Assembly: GCA_001986395.2 (NCBI GenBank)
Contig: MQVO02000008.1
Location: 744,001-808,000, forward strand
Origin: Irpex lacteus
Taxonomy: Eukaryota; Basidiomycota; Agaricomycetes; Polyporales; Irpicaceae
Direction of reading: 5' to 3'
Length of the DNA stretch: 64,000 bases
The notes beneath the pieces are model-generated. The model saw only the letters and a program-made list of their open reading frames with translations, was not told the DNA's origin and did not search any database. Below, piece after piece: positions 21,240 through 33,344 of the stretch. The translations under genes were made by a program, and so were the position numbers. How positions within the stretch are numbered: the stretch's first letter is position 1; every line of letters begins with the position of its first letter.

Positions 21240-24200
21240 CAGGCATACCAAGAATACGGATATATAGGAGATGTGAGGGAAATGTGGTGCCACTCTCGCC
21301 GGCTTCCATCTGACTGAAGAGGAAACCTGGAATTGTAGTCCATGAACCGTCGTCAAGGTTGATCTTAGCGAAGCAGCTGCGATGAGTTATTCTGGGGGCA
21401 ACACCTGCATACAAGTAGTTGACATTTTACTTTGCGCGCCACTGAGAAATTTCACAGCGGATACTTGATGAACAGCTCCGTCAAATTACCAATCGCATCC
21501 TGCCTGAAGGTGTCCTGAGTGATCTTCTGAGGGGTGGTACCGTCCAGGAACGTCATCAACGCCGGGTTCGACGATGTGTACTGTGGCCAGTTGAGGACCG
21601 ATTGCGAGTCAGTATCTGTGCCGTTGCCGTTCGGGTCGAGGTGATTGACGAAGTTGACAAGATATGTAGTCAGCTCGCCCCCGCCATAAACGTTGGCAAG
21701 GTCGTGTGTGTGATACTTGAAGCAAACAACCAAAAATGTGAGCTGAAAGTCTGTCGTGTTGTGATTTATCAACAACGCACCGATCCGAGATCCGGGAGAG
21801 ACTTCGACCTCTTCGACACTATTGACTCATTAGTACAGAACGCGAATGAAAGAAAAACAGCACTCACAGAACGACCATGTCGGCTGCTTGCCCGCCCGTT
21901 GCTGCAGAAAGAAGCGTCTCGCAGCGATAAATATGAGATCTCCACTAAACGCAGCCAGCCGTTTGTACTCTGGAGTCAAGGCGTTCTCGGTACCAGTGTC
22001 AAACGGCGAGCCCTGCGTGACGTCGTCTGGGTACATTGAGAGTAGTTGATCGACTTCGGCTTCTGTGGCCCCCGATAGGTAGTTTGTGGCGATGTATTCT
22101 TTGGTGGCGTTGTTTGTGCTGCAGATCACAGAGGGCATGGTGAGTGCACGTGGATACCAAGCAATATGGAGTAGTTTGAGGAGGTGACTGACGTTATGTT
22201 CGCCTGGGACAATGCAAAGAGTGTGCCTTCGTCGTCACAGTTCTACGCCCACAGAAAGCAAGTATTAGTAACTCAACACGGCTAGTATGTCATTGCACGT
22301 ACCCCGGAGACGAAAGGGATATTCGCCACAGCACCCTTCAACACCGCCTGCTGAGGAGGGTCGAGTAGGAAGACACCATCCGCTCTCGGAATCCATGACG
22401 AGTTCACAGCCTACTCATCCGCCATCCCGAACCATAATACTCGTAAGTCATGCAACCTCATAGCAAACGACATAAACTAACCTGGAACGACAGGATAGAC
22501 GGCGAAGCGTTCATCGCCTTCTTGAGCACCTCATACGATGCCTCTCGCAAACACTGCAAAGAGTCAGTCGCACTACTGCAGCCCGCGTTCTCAACCAATA
22601 GGTCATAGCTCCATTGACCCTGTTCGATCTCTCCGTACGGAATTGGCGCGCCAGACTCCATGAACCCGCCACGGAAGAGACCTTCGTTGTCTCCTCCGTT
22701 CGCGATCATATGCAGAGCGACTGAGATGGCACCTGAAGACTCTCCCCAGCTAATGAAGGAGGTGGGCGGGGGATTGTTAATAGTCTTATCGTGTGAGTGT
22801 GATGTTAGAGGTAAAACGTACATCGTTACTTTGGTAGGGTCTCCGCCAAATGCGGAGATGTATCTTTGCACCCATCTAAAGGCCTGGCGTTCTGTTCATA
22901 ACAATAATGCACTGTCAGTTAGCCGCAGCACATCTTCCCTCGTTGGGATGATTGGATCACTCACGGTCTTGCAAGCCGAGGTTGGCTACTCCAGCCGCCT
23001 TTACTTGAGCACCGCCAAGGAAGCCAAAAGCTAGCTTCATATGTCAACGGAAAGTCCTTTCGTCATAAAACACAGTACGAACCAGAGACTCTGAGCCACA
23101 CGTTCTATCAGTAGGCGGTAAAGGTTCAGACGGAATGTAGACTTACCTGTGGTTAAAGCTGACGTAGATAATCGGCTGGTTCATGTCAATAGACCTCTGC
23201 ACAATGACAGACCCATCGAATCTATACGTGGTGACCGATCCAACATCTTTAGAATGTGCTTATGAATGGAAGGAGGACCACATACGCAGCTGAACCACCA
23301 GACTCGAAACCACCTTTGAGCGAGAGAAACTAATTGTCAGCAACCCAAGAGGAATGGTTCGAATCACAAACCTCCGAAGATCCACTGCGAGCAGTGCGTC
23401 AGTCTTTGGAAGCCTCAAACCAACTCGGTAAAACCACGTACAATGACAACGGGCAACTTTGCACCTTCACTAACACCTTCCGGCTGCCAAACGTTGATCG
23501 TCAAGCCTACAACGACAGTCAGAACACACCCGGATCTCCCGGAGCCGCATCTCCCGTAGAATGAGCAAGAGATACTTACAGTCCTCCGCATCAGCCATCA
23601 AGGTAGAAGTACCAGCCTCCAACACCGCCCTCGCCTCAGGCGCAATATTGTCTGGGATCACATACTGCAAGTTCTGTTGAGGACACGCGGGGCCGAAGGA
23701 GGTTGTGTTGAATGCCCCCGTGTAGGGGTCGTTGGGCACAGGGAGTCTAAATCGCAAATCGCCTGTCCTGAATATTGAAAAGGCAAGGCGCGTTGTCAGT
23801 AGGGTGGAAGGACGGGAAGAAGAGTGGGTGAGTAGTGGGTGCTTACGGAGGCTTGGCGAATGGGATCCCGAGGAACCTGTTCGTGCTTCCGTTGTTGATA
23901 CCCGTGAAGGTCGCTTGGTCGAGTCTGACTTGGGGAGGACTCGTAGCAGCGCTAAGGAGCGCGGACGAGAGCACAGCTGTCACCCACAACGATGGTGGAA
24001 ACAGGAGGTGCATCTTTGTACTATTGTGCACAAGGAAAGATCAACATTCTATGTACAACTCTGTAGCTTTATAATAGGTAGATGGAGAGAAGCCTGGCTA
24101 ATCTGATCACGACAAAGAGGGTTCGCCGAATCGCCATCAGTGTAATGCTTCGAGCCTGAAAAGTGTGGTGCGCCAGAAACAAAAAGGGCAGCCATGTACA

Positions 24201-24400
24201 TAGTGATGAGATGTAGAGTACACACACCTCGTCGGCGAACTTTCCTTCGAGAAAACATCATAGAATCAGACAACCGCACTCGGCGAGCTCGGCACCACAG
24301 ATCTAAAAATGCAAGGGTCAGCTTCTCGTTGGAATGCTCGTCGATAAAGATAGAGTAAATCATACTGAGGCTGCCCCTCAAAAGTTAGTCGACACCGACG
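21240..24400. repeat. Tandem duplication unit B (esterase copy 3 with flanks)
   Basis: Second half of the 3.2 kb direct repeat pair with 18030-21240; same order and orientation. Its left boundary is approximate. Confidence 0.75.
21452..24013 (-). CDS. Secreted type B carboxylesterase, copy 3
   Basis: Start taken at 24013 (MHLLFPPSLWVTAVLS) by alignment to copy 2; an in-frame ATG six codons upstream (24031) is also possible. A signal peptide is followed by VRLDQATFTGINNGS and RFLGIPFAKPP. Oxyanion WIFGG|GFESGGS, elbow WGESSGAISVALHM, acid NCDDEGTLFALSQANIT, His region YHTHDLANVYGGGEL, C-terminus IKYPL. Introns sit at the same positions as in copy 2. TATA-like TATTATAAAG at 24067-24077. It looks intact and is the likely sister of copy 2 through unequal crossing-over or a direct tandem copy. 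Confidence 0.87.
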
Positions 24401-24658
24401 ATCGGCTGAAACGACGCAACAAAGCGTACATCGTCACTTTGGTAGGGACGCGGGGATGTAGTGCACCACCCATCTAAGACATGATGCTCTAGATATGAAA
24501 ATGATACACAAAAGACTCTGCACAGAACAGAACACATTAGCTGTCTCTGATCAACACAGACAGCTGAATACGAACGACCTCCGACTCCGATTACAGACAG
24601 TCGGTTGAATTGGGATTGAAATTGGTCGATTACAAACAGCTGCCTTGGAATTGATGCA

Positions 24659-25471
24659 CTACTGCGTCTGCGCGCCGCACCCCTAATCCCTTCCGCGAAG
24701 CCCCAGCTCTTGCCCAGCTGCATCGGCTCTGAGATCTTCATGCCCTCGTCCGTGACGGTGCTGATTTGGAACTACACGCACGACACAATAACGTCAGTGT
24801 GATGAAACTAATCCTAATCCTAAGACTAGGAGGATAGGGAAAGGACAGGGAGACGACAGGGAGACGGAGAGGTAAGGGAGAACGAGAGGGAGACTCAGAG
24901 GCAGAGGGTTACCGTAAGGTTGACTCGACGCACGTTGTTCAACTCCTCGCATGCCGATAAAACAGCACGCGCATGCTATCCTCGATGACCTTCCTCGCCT
25001 CCTGCTCGGTGAGCGTGTTCTCCTTACCATCGGCTGCGTTCCGAAGGAGCGGGATGGTGATGTATGCATCGTACCCCGTGGCGATGGATGAGGCGGAGTA
25101 TGTCATTCCTATTAGAGCTACGTGCGACAAAAAAAAAAACTACCACAGTACGAGCACGAGTGAGTTTCAACCCCACGAACAACTAGAGCTTCGGTTACGC
25201 ACTTCTTCCCGTCCTTCCTCCCCCAACGACCAACGAATTTCACGGCGGGCTAATCTTCGTCCTGCGAGGATACATCACATTCTTAAGTTCTCATGCACCT
25301 CCACCGGGCCAAGGGCATGGCAGTCGCCCGTGAAGTGCTCTTCAATGATCAGCTCGTCGAGGAGGGACTTGGATCTGTTCAAGGAAGTCCGAGTCGGAGA
25401 TCTAGAGGTCACCCGGCCGGAGGCGCCGAGGACAGTCACGGTGGAGGTGCAGGGTGGGTGAATTTGAAGCG
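24659..25471 (-). pseudogene. Broken partial copy of the proteasome beta7 (PRE4) gene
   Basis: Matches the exon 4-6 region of the intact gene at 46508-47249: TVLGASG...LVEEG region, then TYSASSIATGYDAYITIPLL, then ENTLTEQEARKVIEDSMRVL and a final SWGFAEGIRG. The introns are retained, so this is a DNA copy, not a retrocopy. Small deletions disable it: one base lost just before the exon 5/intron boundary gives ARS-stop instead of ARSLNK; further deletions lie in the exon 4 region near 25270 and in the last exon (RGYGAQTQ is lost). Exons 1-3 are missing. Some introns are longer than in the parent gene (GA-rich tract near 24830-24905). Confidence 0.85.
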
Positions 25472-26764
25472 TTCAGAACTCGTTCAGAACGGTCATAGCG
25501 TTGCAACTACGGAGATTAAATTTGTTCAGCCCAGCTCAGTCGAATACCAGTAAGTATGGTCAGTTATCGTCACAATGCTGCGGTGGCCAGACATCTGACG
25601 CACCATTGATACCTTGACCAGTGTTTGAACCTCGACGATAACCTCCGAGTCGTACCACATTGTATTCGAGATGTTTACTCTTCAAGCGCAGTGCATCCGT
25701 GATCTAGAGTTACCAACTCATTTTCTATGCTATTAAGTACGTGGGAGCCATTCATTGGGACATAAGATTTATGCATCATAGATCAAATACAAGCTACTGG
25801 CCACGTCCCCCTCAAAAACCATGACTATCTGCGCTTCAGTAAAGCAGGAAACATCTGTGGTATGGTCCAACATTGTCCAACACACCGCGACCAGCGGTTT
25901 ATAGCAGCAAGTCACACGCATAGCCCGAACACCGAACTTTCGTGCGACCCGATCCCGCCACTGCCCGTATACCGTAGTAGACTTGCTGGGCAGTCGAAGG
26001 TGGCAAGTCATGTTGATCGCTCTAAGATATACGCCTGGTATGTGATAATCAATGGATCGATTTTCACAGTTGGATTGATTACAACTGATTCGGAAGCGGC
26101 CTATTCCCGGAAAACTAGCACTCACAAAGCTGAACACGGGGCACTTCGAAGTTCGAATGATATGATGAGAGCAACGAAATTGAATGCACAGGTGCCAATC
26201 AGCCTGTGATCATGATAGGTCATATCGTAGGACGTTTGTAATGCTCAACTATGCTCGCTTCTTTGATTCATCTTGTTACAGGGCCCACAATACGTTTACG
26301 AAACCTTTCTCTCAGGCAGGTGTGTCAAATCTTATTATCAGCGGCAATCTGTTTTGAAAACACCAATCCCAAATCTCGACAGGACTACGATCATGCTCGG
26401 AGCGCACCAGTACTGATTAATAGCCACAGCGCCTCCCCCGTCGCCATTGTTCACGCTCTACGTTAGGTACAGACGAGTACGATTACCGTCTTGTTCTCGC
26501 TGACAGAGATCTATGGTTCATCATAGCCCAGGTCCACGCACTCCGGCATGTTCATCATGACTTCCCGGCGAAACACCACCGCGTAGGAGTGGGAATATTG
26601 ACCTGCATCGCAGCATCTATCAGGAACCAGATGCGATCATGTATGCGCTCCTTCAGAAGCCCTCTGGATCGAGTCCGCTGTTGTAGCGTCTATGCAGCAG
26701 TCCATAAAACACTCTGTGCCCTATCACAGTCACACTCTTCTCCGAACCCCTCTAGTCGACCGCC
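25472..26764. other. Intergenic, 1.3 kb
   Basis: Several open frames of 70-120 codons on both strands overlap around 25770-26210, but none shows a recognisable motif or a consistent exon pattern. I call no gene here. Confidence 0.4.
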
Positions 26765-28697
26765 ATGGAGTCAATATCCGCAGGGAATTCCACCGGCATC
26801 GTCATGGATTTGACCTCATCCTTTGGTGCGATGTTCATTGGAAGCGCACTTTCGTTTGTGATATGGGGGATTATATGTATGCAAGCGTATGTAGCACTTT
26901 TTAATCTCTTCGCTCGACCAACAGTATCGTTGACTTTGCGTTAGGTTCATATACTATGCTAGGTATGCAAGAGACTACCGCAGCTATCTTGCCTTTGGGC
27001 TGACATTTCATCATCGCAAAGCTATCCTAATGACAGTGCATTGACACAACTACTAGTACGTTCCAGTTGATCTGGAGTGTACGGTCTACTATACTAATCC
27101 CATTATTTGCGTAGATATTTGCTCTGTGGTACGCACGCTGACATCGAACATAATATAAGGCTGGGCTGAAGATTCTCTTCGGTTAGGGCAATGGATACTA
27201 CCAGATTGATACTGGAGTTTATTGCACGTGAGTCCTGATAAGCTTAGAGTCCATGAATGAAAGTGTTGAACGCTTATTTCGCAGTATGGAATCCGCTCAT
27301 CCGACGGTGGGGCGATATCGACGCTGTCAATGGCAATCTACAGTGAGTGGTTCTCACGTCTCGGTTATGCAGTACTTAACATGATTACCGCGTTTAGTAT
27401 CATGCTAGTAAGTAGCGTTAGCTCTATTGCGGGGAAACTGCCTTATAAAAACTGTCCTATCTTACAGCACTCAGACTGGCTTGGCGTGAGTAATCTTTCC
27501 CGTGGTAACGATACTCAGTGTATTGATAATCATATTGGTATGTCGTATAGGCTGGCGCAATAATTATCGTACAGTTTTTCTTCCTGTGGAGGATATACGT
27601 GCTGGGAGGTAACTAATAATGTTCCACGCTCTCAGCTGTAAAACTCACTTCGTCCCGATAGGGTATCGTAAATGGAAGTGGGCTGTCATCACGTTTGTGG
27701 TACGTTATGTTGTGCCTCATGTACCCTTACTATGGTATATTGACGCAAGAAATGAACCACAGATAGTAGCTGGAATATTCCAATTCGGTACGCCTCGGCC
27801 ACCTGACTACGGATGAAACCATGTTATTGACAATGCGTAATTTTAACAGCCGTTACCGTCTGTAAGTGTATTAGTTGCCCCTTTGTTGCTTCTCTATGCT
27901 TACAACCATGACAAACATTTAAGTTTTTGATATCAGAGGGTCAGTGCCTTTATCCGCACCTTGGACATATTTGATACTTATATCATATCAACGCCCAATC
28001 AGATTGCAAGGCAGTACCCTTGCTACCGAGAACAGCCCGCTGATGAAGGTAAGTGTCCTACGTCGTCGCAGACACATCCGTTGTCAACTCTTCTATAGAG
28101 GCTGCAATTAGCAGATCGCACATGCACTGCGGCAATAGACGTCATCATCTGCGTCTCTCTCGTCAAACTACTATTGCAGAATGGCATTCCGGTATACAGC
28201 AGGTGCGAGAGTTCAATAAGTTCGCTGTCGCTAAGCTGATCGTTTTGACGGTGTCGGGCAGAACCCGCCAACTTCTCTATCGCGGCATCCTCGTAACCAT
28301 TAACACCGGTCTGTGGACTGCGGTCTTGTCCATAATAGATCTCGTCCTGGTACGTGCATACTTACTATATATATACGCAACTAGAGAACTAACTTGATAC
28401 TGATCGCCCATCTCGCAGATGGGCGCAGAGCAGAACAACTTCTATTACTGCATAGTAGAGCTGCCGATTCAATCGCTCTACGTGGTAACTCTCCTATCTA
28501 ACCTGTGCGCGCGAAGCTATGTGAGAGGCAAAGGAACAGAATGGGATGAATACTTGTCAACATTGCCCGAGGATCCTTGTAGCCTCAAAACTCGGAACGG
28601 GAGCTTTGCCATGTCATCAACGTACTCAGATCACTGCCCTGGCACAACCGCCTCTCAGGTATGTCAACCATCTGGAAAGAGAAACAAAGATTGGTGA
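26765..28697 (+). CDS. DUF6534-type multi-span membrane protein
   Basis: Starts at 26765: MESISAGNSTGIVMDLTSSF, then GAMFIGSALSFVIWGIIC, a first membrane span, followed after an intron by FIYY. Many short exons follow. Near 28240-28350 lies SGRTRQLLYRGILVTINTGLWTAVLSIIDLVLV, and in the last part CIVELPIQSLYVVTLLSNLCARSYVRG. This is the typical DUF6534 end (last two spans then LNxR/R..R) as remembered from Agaricomycete proteins. The C-terminal tail is hydrophilic; stop at 28697 or a little beyond if one more intron is used. Uncharacterised family, probably in the plasma membrane. Middle exons were not resolved, and damage there cannot be excluded. Confidence 0.55.
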
Positions 28698-29129
28698 CCA
28701 CCGAATTTTGCATAGGCGAGCAGCAGTGTAGTGTCTACTGAGATTGCGTTCGCGAAGCCCGGGACAGTTCAGTACCAATCGAATCGGTACGATAGACCAC
28801 CTAATAATTCATCAGCTGTTTGAATATCGTTTTATGGCCTATGCTCCGTGCCGCGCCCTATATGTAGCTTTGTGTGTATTGCTAGCAGAGCATGACTCCA
28901 CAGTTCTTGTACGATAGGGACTATATGAATAGGTCTTCTCTTCTAATAAAGCTTGATATAATACAGTATGAGGGTCGGTGTCGTCGCTGATATAGAGCGC
29001 TGATAGCCTTTCACTAGTACTTCACACTGGCAGCATGTTCAAAGAACTCGTACTCACTGGGCGATGCCGTCGTGAGCTGTAGGTTGATACCACGAATAAA
29101 TCAAATCACATTTTCTGCAAAATGAGGGT
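28698..29129. other. Intergenic
   Basis: No gene or repeat recognised; AT-rich compared with its surroundings. Confidence 0.4.
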
Positions 29130-29335
29130 CTTGAACATGGTTGGCCTGGCGATCTGCGCCCGATAGACGCATGTAAGAGAACATGCAGGAGATGTCACAT
29201 TTCTACTCTCCTCAGTGTCTCATCCATACGAAGTTCACCGTGTAGTCTAAAGAGTCGTAAATCATCGTCCCCGGCGAAGGACAAGATGTTCTTGAACAGC
29301 TCGGGGGGAGTGACGATGCCAGCGATGCTTTCGTG
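29130..29335 (-). pseudogene. F-box-like gene relic, copy 4
   Basis: The minus strand reads SIAGIVTPPELFKNILSFAG..., then RRVEM, a TGA stop, and in another frame ACSLTCVYRAQIARPTMF and KTLILQ. This matches ACALTCVFWAQ and LVLR of the other F-box copies. An in-frame stop and a one-base loss separate the two halves, and the rest of the gene is absent. A dead fragment of about 200 bp. Confidence 0.75.
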
Positions 29336-30950
29336 TTGCTCGTGACTGTAGTTTCCATCGTATAGTCTGAAAGCCTGTAGATGGTATACGTCTGCTATCA
29401 CAGATGTGAGATTCGCTAGCAAAATGTGCTACTACCGTGACAGCACGTAGTACTCTGCGGAGCGAGCAGCCGGCAAAGATGCGCGATACAGTCGATCGCC
29501 TGGAAGTATTGACTGACTTCACCTATGAATCGCATCAGCACAGGAGCCAGCCTCGAAGTACAACATATCTACCATGGCCAAAGGCCCGTCACCGTGTGGT
29601 CGTACGCTTTTACTTGAGCTTTGCGGGTGGTGTTGTCCGGCTTTCACTTTGTGAAATACATGCAAATAGATACAAATATTGCCCGCTAGAGTAAGCACTG
29701 GCACATCCCTTGAGGCTTCGAATACTTATTCAACATGTCTGGACCTGTTATACGTTGACGCAGTAGCATCGTGAAGTGCTCCACGTAAAAGACGGGAATC
29801 ATCAGGGGTATCATGGATGAAATTTTGAAACATGAGATACATGAGAGTTCGCGATGATAACATACATGAAACTTAATTTCCAATTTCTACAGGAAATTGG
29901 GGAGAGCGTAAAGTACATTGCGACTGTTCACATGTCCTAGTATGTGGCAGGACGTCTGTATAAATTTCGTTAGCCCTGTGATGTATGAGAGTAAGCCAAT
30001 ACTATACCTTCTACTATGGCAGCCGCATGGCTGACAACAGAATATACCACCCAAGCAATCGCAAATGCCCGTTATACAGCCGCAGATGACTGATTGGGAA
30101 TAACACACTTGCGTCAGCTACCTGACATATCAAAACACAAATGGAGGAACGTACTGTCAAATATCCAACCGATAACACCAAATATGCACTCAAAAATGCC
30201 TATGAACACGGCAGCGATACACGCGAAGATACCTATATGTGCGTGAAGAATGTTAATTAGATTCTCGCATCCGTGCAGCGTCTTGATTCGGCTTACCAGC
30301 AATGCAAGATAATATACACCTGTAATAAGTAAGTGTGAGTCATATACGGTACGTAGACGAGAAGTACGTACCCCATAGTGATTGCTTGTATAATAATGTA
30401 TAATTACAACCAATAAAAGTCAGAGCAAATTGAGGCGGTTTGTTGGTCGTAAGTGGGCGTAAGAGATTGAGAGGATGAAGGAGGTCGACTACTCCACTCT
30501 GTCGTAGCGGCGCCTCCAAACTCTCACGCATTCCTAATCCGGCAGCCCTTCTCACGGCCAGGGGTCCCTGGATTGGACAGCGTGAGAGTATAGGAGCTAG
30601 GCTGGAGGCCTCTGGTGGCGTCGAGTCCATCTAATTGCCAAATATGGAGTCTTACTTCGATTTATCTGGTAACTGAACGCTTGGTGGCGTGTATGACGTC
30701 ATCGGTACCAGCAGTTAGTAGATGAATGTTACTGTAATGCCCTTTAAATTTCGATTCATTATTTAAAAAAAGGTATGGAAATATAGGCAAGGATAATTGG
30801 CAGCACATACCTCATGCTCGAAGATTTACTATCAATTTAATTAATGCGGTTGCAAAATATTCATTCTCGGTTTGTGCCAATGGAGATTATTGAATCGACA
30901 CTAAATTGAGACCATTTCCCTGCGCACATTGTAAACAAAATCGTAAACGC
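29336..30950. other. Intergenic, 1.6 kb; possible small Cys-rich frame
   Basis: Mostly featureless. On the minus strand near 29.99-30.25 kb two neighbouring frames (HIGIFACIAAVFIGIFECIF and GICDCLGGIFCCQPCGC) recall small hydrophobic Cys-ended fungal proteins, but I could not join them with valid splice sites in frame. Confidence 0.3.
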
Positions 30951-33344
30951 CTACAAAGGGTATTTCAAGAAGAGTTCTGTCAGGTTTCCAATCGCCTCTT
31001 CCCTAAATGTATCTTGCGTGAGCACCTGAGGCGTGGGTCCGTCCAGGAACGTCATTAACGTGGGATTCGTTGACGTATACTGCGGCCAGTAAGCCGAGCC
31101 ATTCCCGTTGGGGTCGAGGTGGTTTACGAAGTTGATGACATAGTCGGTAAGCTCGCCAGGTCCATAGACGTTTGGCATGTCGTTTCCGTGATACTGTAAT
31201 GCACGGATAAGTAACAATGACCAAGGCTATCGTCAAAAAGGTCCAACTTACTGCTCCAAGGTCCGGTGTAGACTTGGCTCTCTTCGATACTGTGAATTGG
31301 TAAGGGCCGTGCTGAGTGGAAATAGCGGGATAGTAATACTTACAGAATGACCACACAGGTTGCTTTCCAGACCGCTGTTGTACGAAAAAGCGGCGCGGAC
31401 CATTGAAGACGAAGTCACCATGAAATGCTGCCAAACGCTTGTACTGTGGAGTCAAGGCGTTCTGAGACCCGGTATCAAAGGGCGAGCCTTGAGTCACGTC
31501 GTCAGGGTACACCTCGAGCAGCCGCTGGACTTCAGCTGGCGTCGCGTTGGGGAGATAATTCGAGGCAAGATACTCCTCCAGTTCTTCATTGGTGCTGGAA
31601 ACAGCTCATCAGTCATATAGCCTGCTTTGACGAGGGGTGAGTCCGGCTTACGTTATATCGCCCTGTGAGAGAGAGAAAATTGTGCCTTCGTCGTCACAGT
31701 CCTATGCAGAACAATGAGCGGGGGTGGTCTGATGGTTCAGCGAGCAAAAAAAAAAAAGCAAGTACCCCAGATACAAAGGGGATGTTCGCTACGGCCCCTT
31801 TGAGAACTGCCTGTTGGGGCGGATCGAGTAGGAACACTCCGTCAGTTCTAGGAACCCAAGAGATGTTGAACGCCTAGATATAGTATAAGCAAATCAACCT
31901 GACGCAAACTCATTCTCTCTCACAAGACGCGAAAACAGTGATGGCGACGCGTTCATCCCCGCCTTCAAGACATCATACGGCGCCTCACGTAGACACTGCA
32001 GGGAGTCTGTGGTGTTCTGACATCCAGCGTGCGCGACGAGCTGGTCGTACGTCCTCTGGCCGTGTGAGATGTCCCCGAAAGGGATCGGCGAGCCAGAGTG
32101 CATGAACGCCCCTCGGAATAGGCCTTCGGTGTCCCCGCCATTCGCGAGCATTTGGAGGGAGACGGAGATTGCCCCAGAAGATACGCCCCATCTATAGTAG
32201 TATACGCTTGAGTGTGTGGTGATCACATTCAACGGCAATGGTATACGTACATTGTTACTTTTGAGGAGTCGCCGTTGAACGCTGCTATATACTGTTGTAT
32301 CCATCGTAAAGCCTGGCGTTCTATGTTTGCAATATGAGAAGGGTGTTGTCTGCAGATTAAGGCCTCAGACTTACGATCATGTAATCCGATGTTGCCAACT
32401 CCTGCGGCTTTGACTTGAGAGCCTCCGGGAAACCCGAAAGCTGGCGAACCCCTTCGCTTCAGATAGTGAAATTTCGACACAAAGAATACACTAACCAGAT
32501 ACCCTGTGAACATTCGCGATAAGTAACTGCAGCATCGAAAAGAGGAACAATCATACCTGTGGTTCATGCTAACATAAATAATAGGCTGACCGACTTCTAT
32601 AGACCGCTGCACGATGACGGAGCCGTCAAAACTAAGCAGCATCATGAGTGAATGTGCTGTCTACGTGAGCGGAAGGACATACGCAGGAGAACCACCCTCC
32701 TCGAATACGCCTCCGAAGATCCACTACACAATTCGCACGCTGTCAGTGTGGTGGTCGGACTAGTCAGAGTATGAAATGGCCCACCGCTGCGACCGGAAGT
32801 TTCTTTCCCTTGGGGAGGTCTGATGGCTGCCACACGTTGATAGTCAGACCTAAGAGGCGCGTCAGAAGTCAGCGGAAGCTGCACAGAGCATACTCAGGAA
32901 ACAACGCTGCTCACAATCTTCAGAATCTGGGAAGGTTGCGCTGAACGCAATGAGGATAGCCCTCGCCTCAGGCGCGAGGTTATCCGGAAGCGGGGGGTTC
33001 AGGTTTTGCTGAGGACACACTGGGCCGAAGTTCGTGGCATTATACGCTCCGGTGTAAGGATCATTTGGCACAGGTAACCTGAATCTCAAGTCACCGACAC
33101 TGTACGTAGCACACGACGTCAGTTTGTGTGATGAGCATAGATAGATGATACAAGTGCGGGCTTACGGTGGTTTCGCGAAGGGTATCCCGAGAAATCTGTT
33201 GATACTGCCATTGCGAGTTCCAGTGAATGTTCCTTGGTCAAGTTGAACTTGTGGTCCGGGTGCACCGACTGCCTTTGCAGCCAGCGGTGTGTGGAACAGG
33301 AGAATAGGAGCCACTAGCAATAGAGCTGTGGTGGTGAGAAGCAT
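30951..33344 (-). CDS. Secreted type B carboxylesterase, divergent copy 4
   Basis: Starts at 33344 with a signal peptide (MLLTTTALLLVAPILLFHT), then VQLDQGTFTGTRNGS and RFLGIPFAKPP. The elbow reads WGVSSGAISV: the serine of GxSxG is kept, but the glutamate before it, strongly conserved in this family, is valine. The oxyanion motif reads WIFGGVFEEGGSP, with valine for the third glycine, and the intron that splits this motif in copies 1-3 is absent. Acid DCDDEGTIFSLSQGDIT and His region YHGNDMPNVYGPGEL are intact; C-terminus LKYPL. TATA-like box at 33384-33389, 40 bp upstream. It stands about 7 kb from the other three, same strand. It may be catalytically altered; activity cannot be judged from sequence. 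Confidence 0.83.

Larger units (their letters stand above)
18030..21240. repeat. Tandem duplication unit A (esterase copy 2 with flanks)
   Basis: Direct repeat with 21240-24400. Both units share the 3' flank (GTGAGTTATTCTGGG at about 18175 and about 21385), the whole gene, and the 5' flank (for example GATGCAAGCGTCAGC near 21130 against GATGCAAGGGTCAGC near 24309). Confidence 0.75.

Noticed and set aside
25769..26209. Gene on either strand (frames of 115-122 codons)
   Set aside because: Overlapping frames on both strands, no motif, no family resemblance, no consistent introns.
29887..30413. Small Cys-rich protein gene
   Set aside because: The two suggestive frames could not be joined with GT-AG splice sites in a consistent phase.
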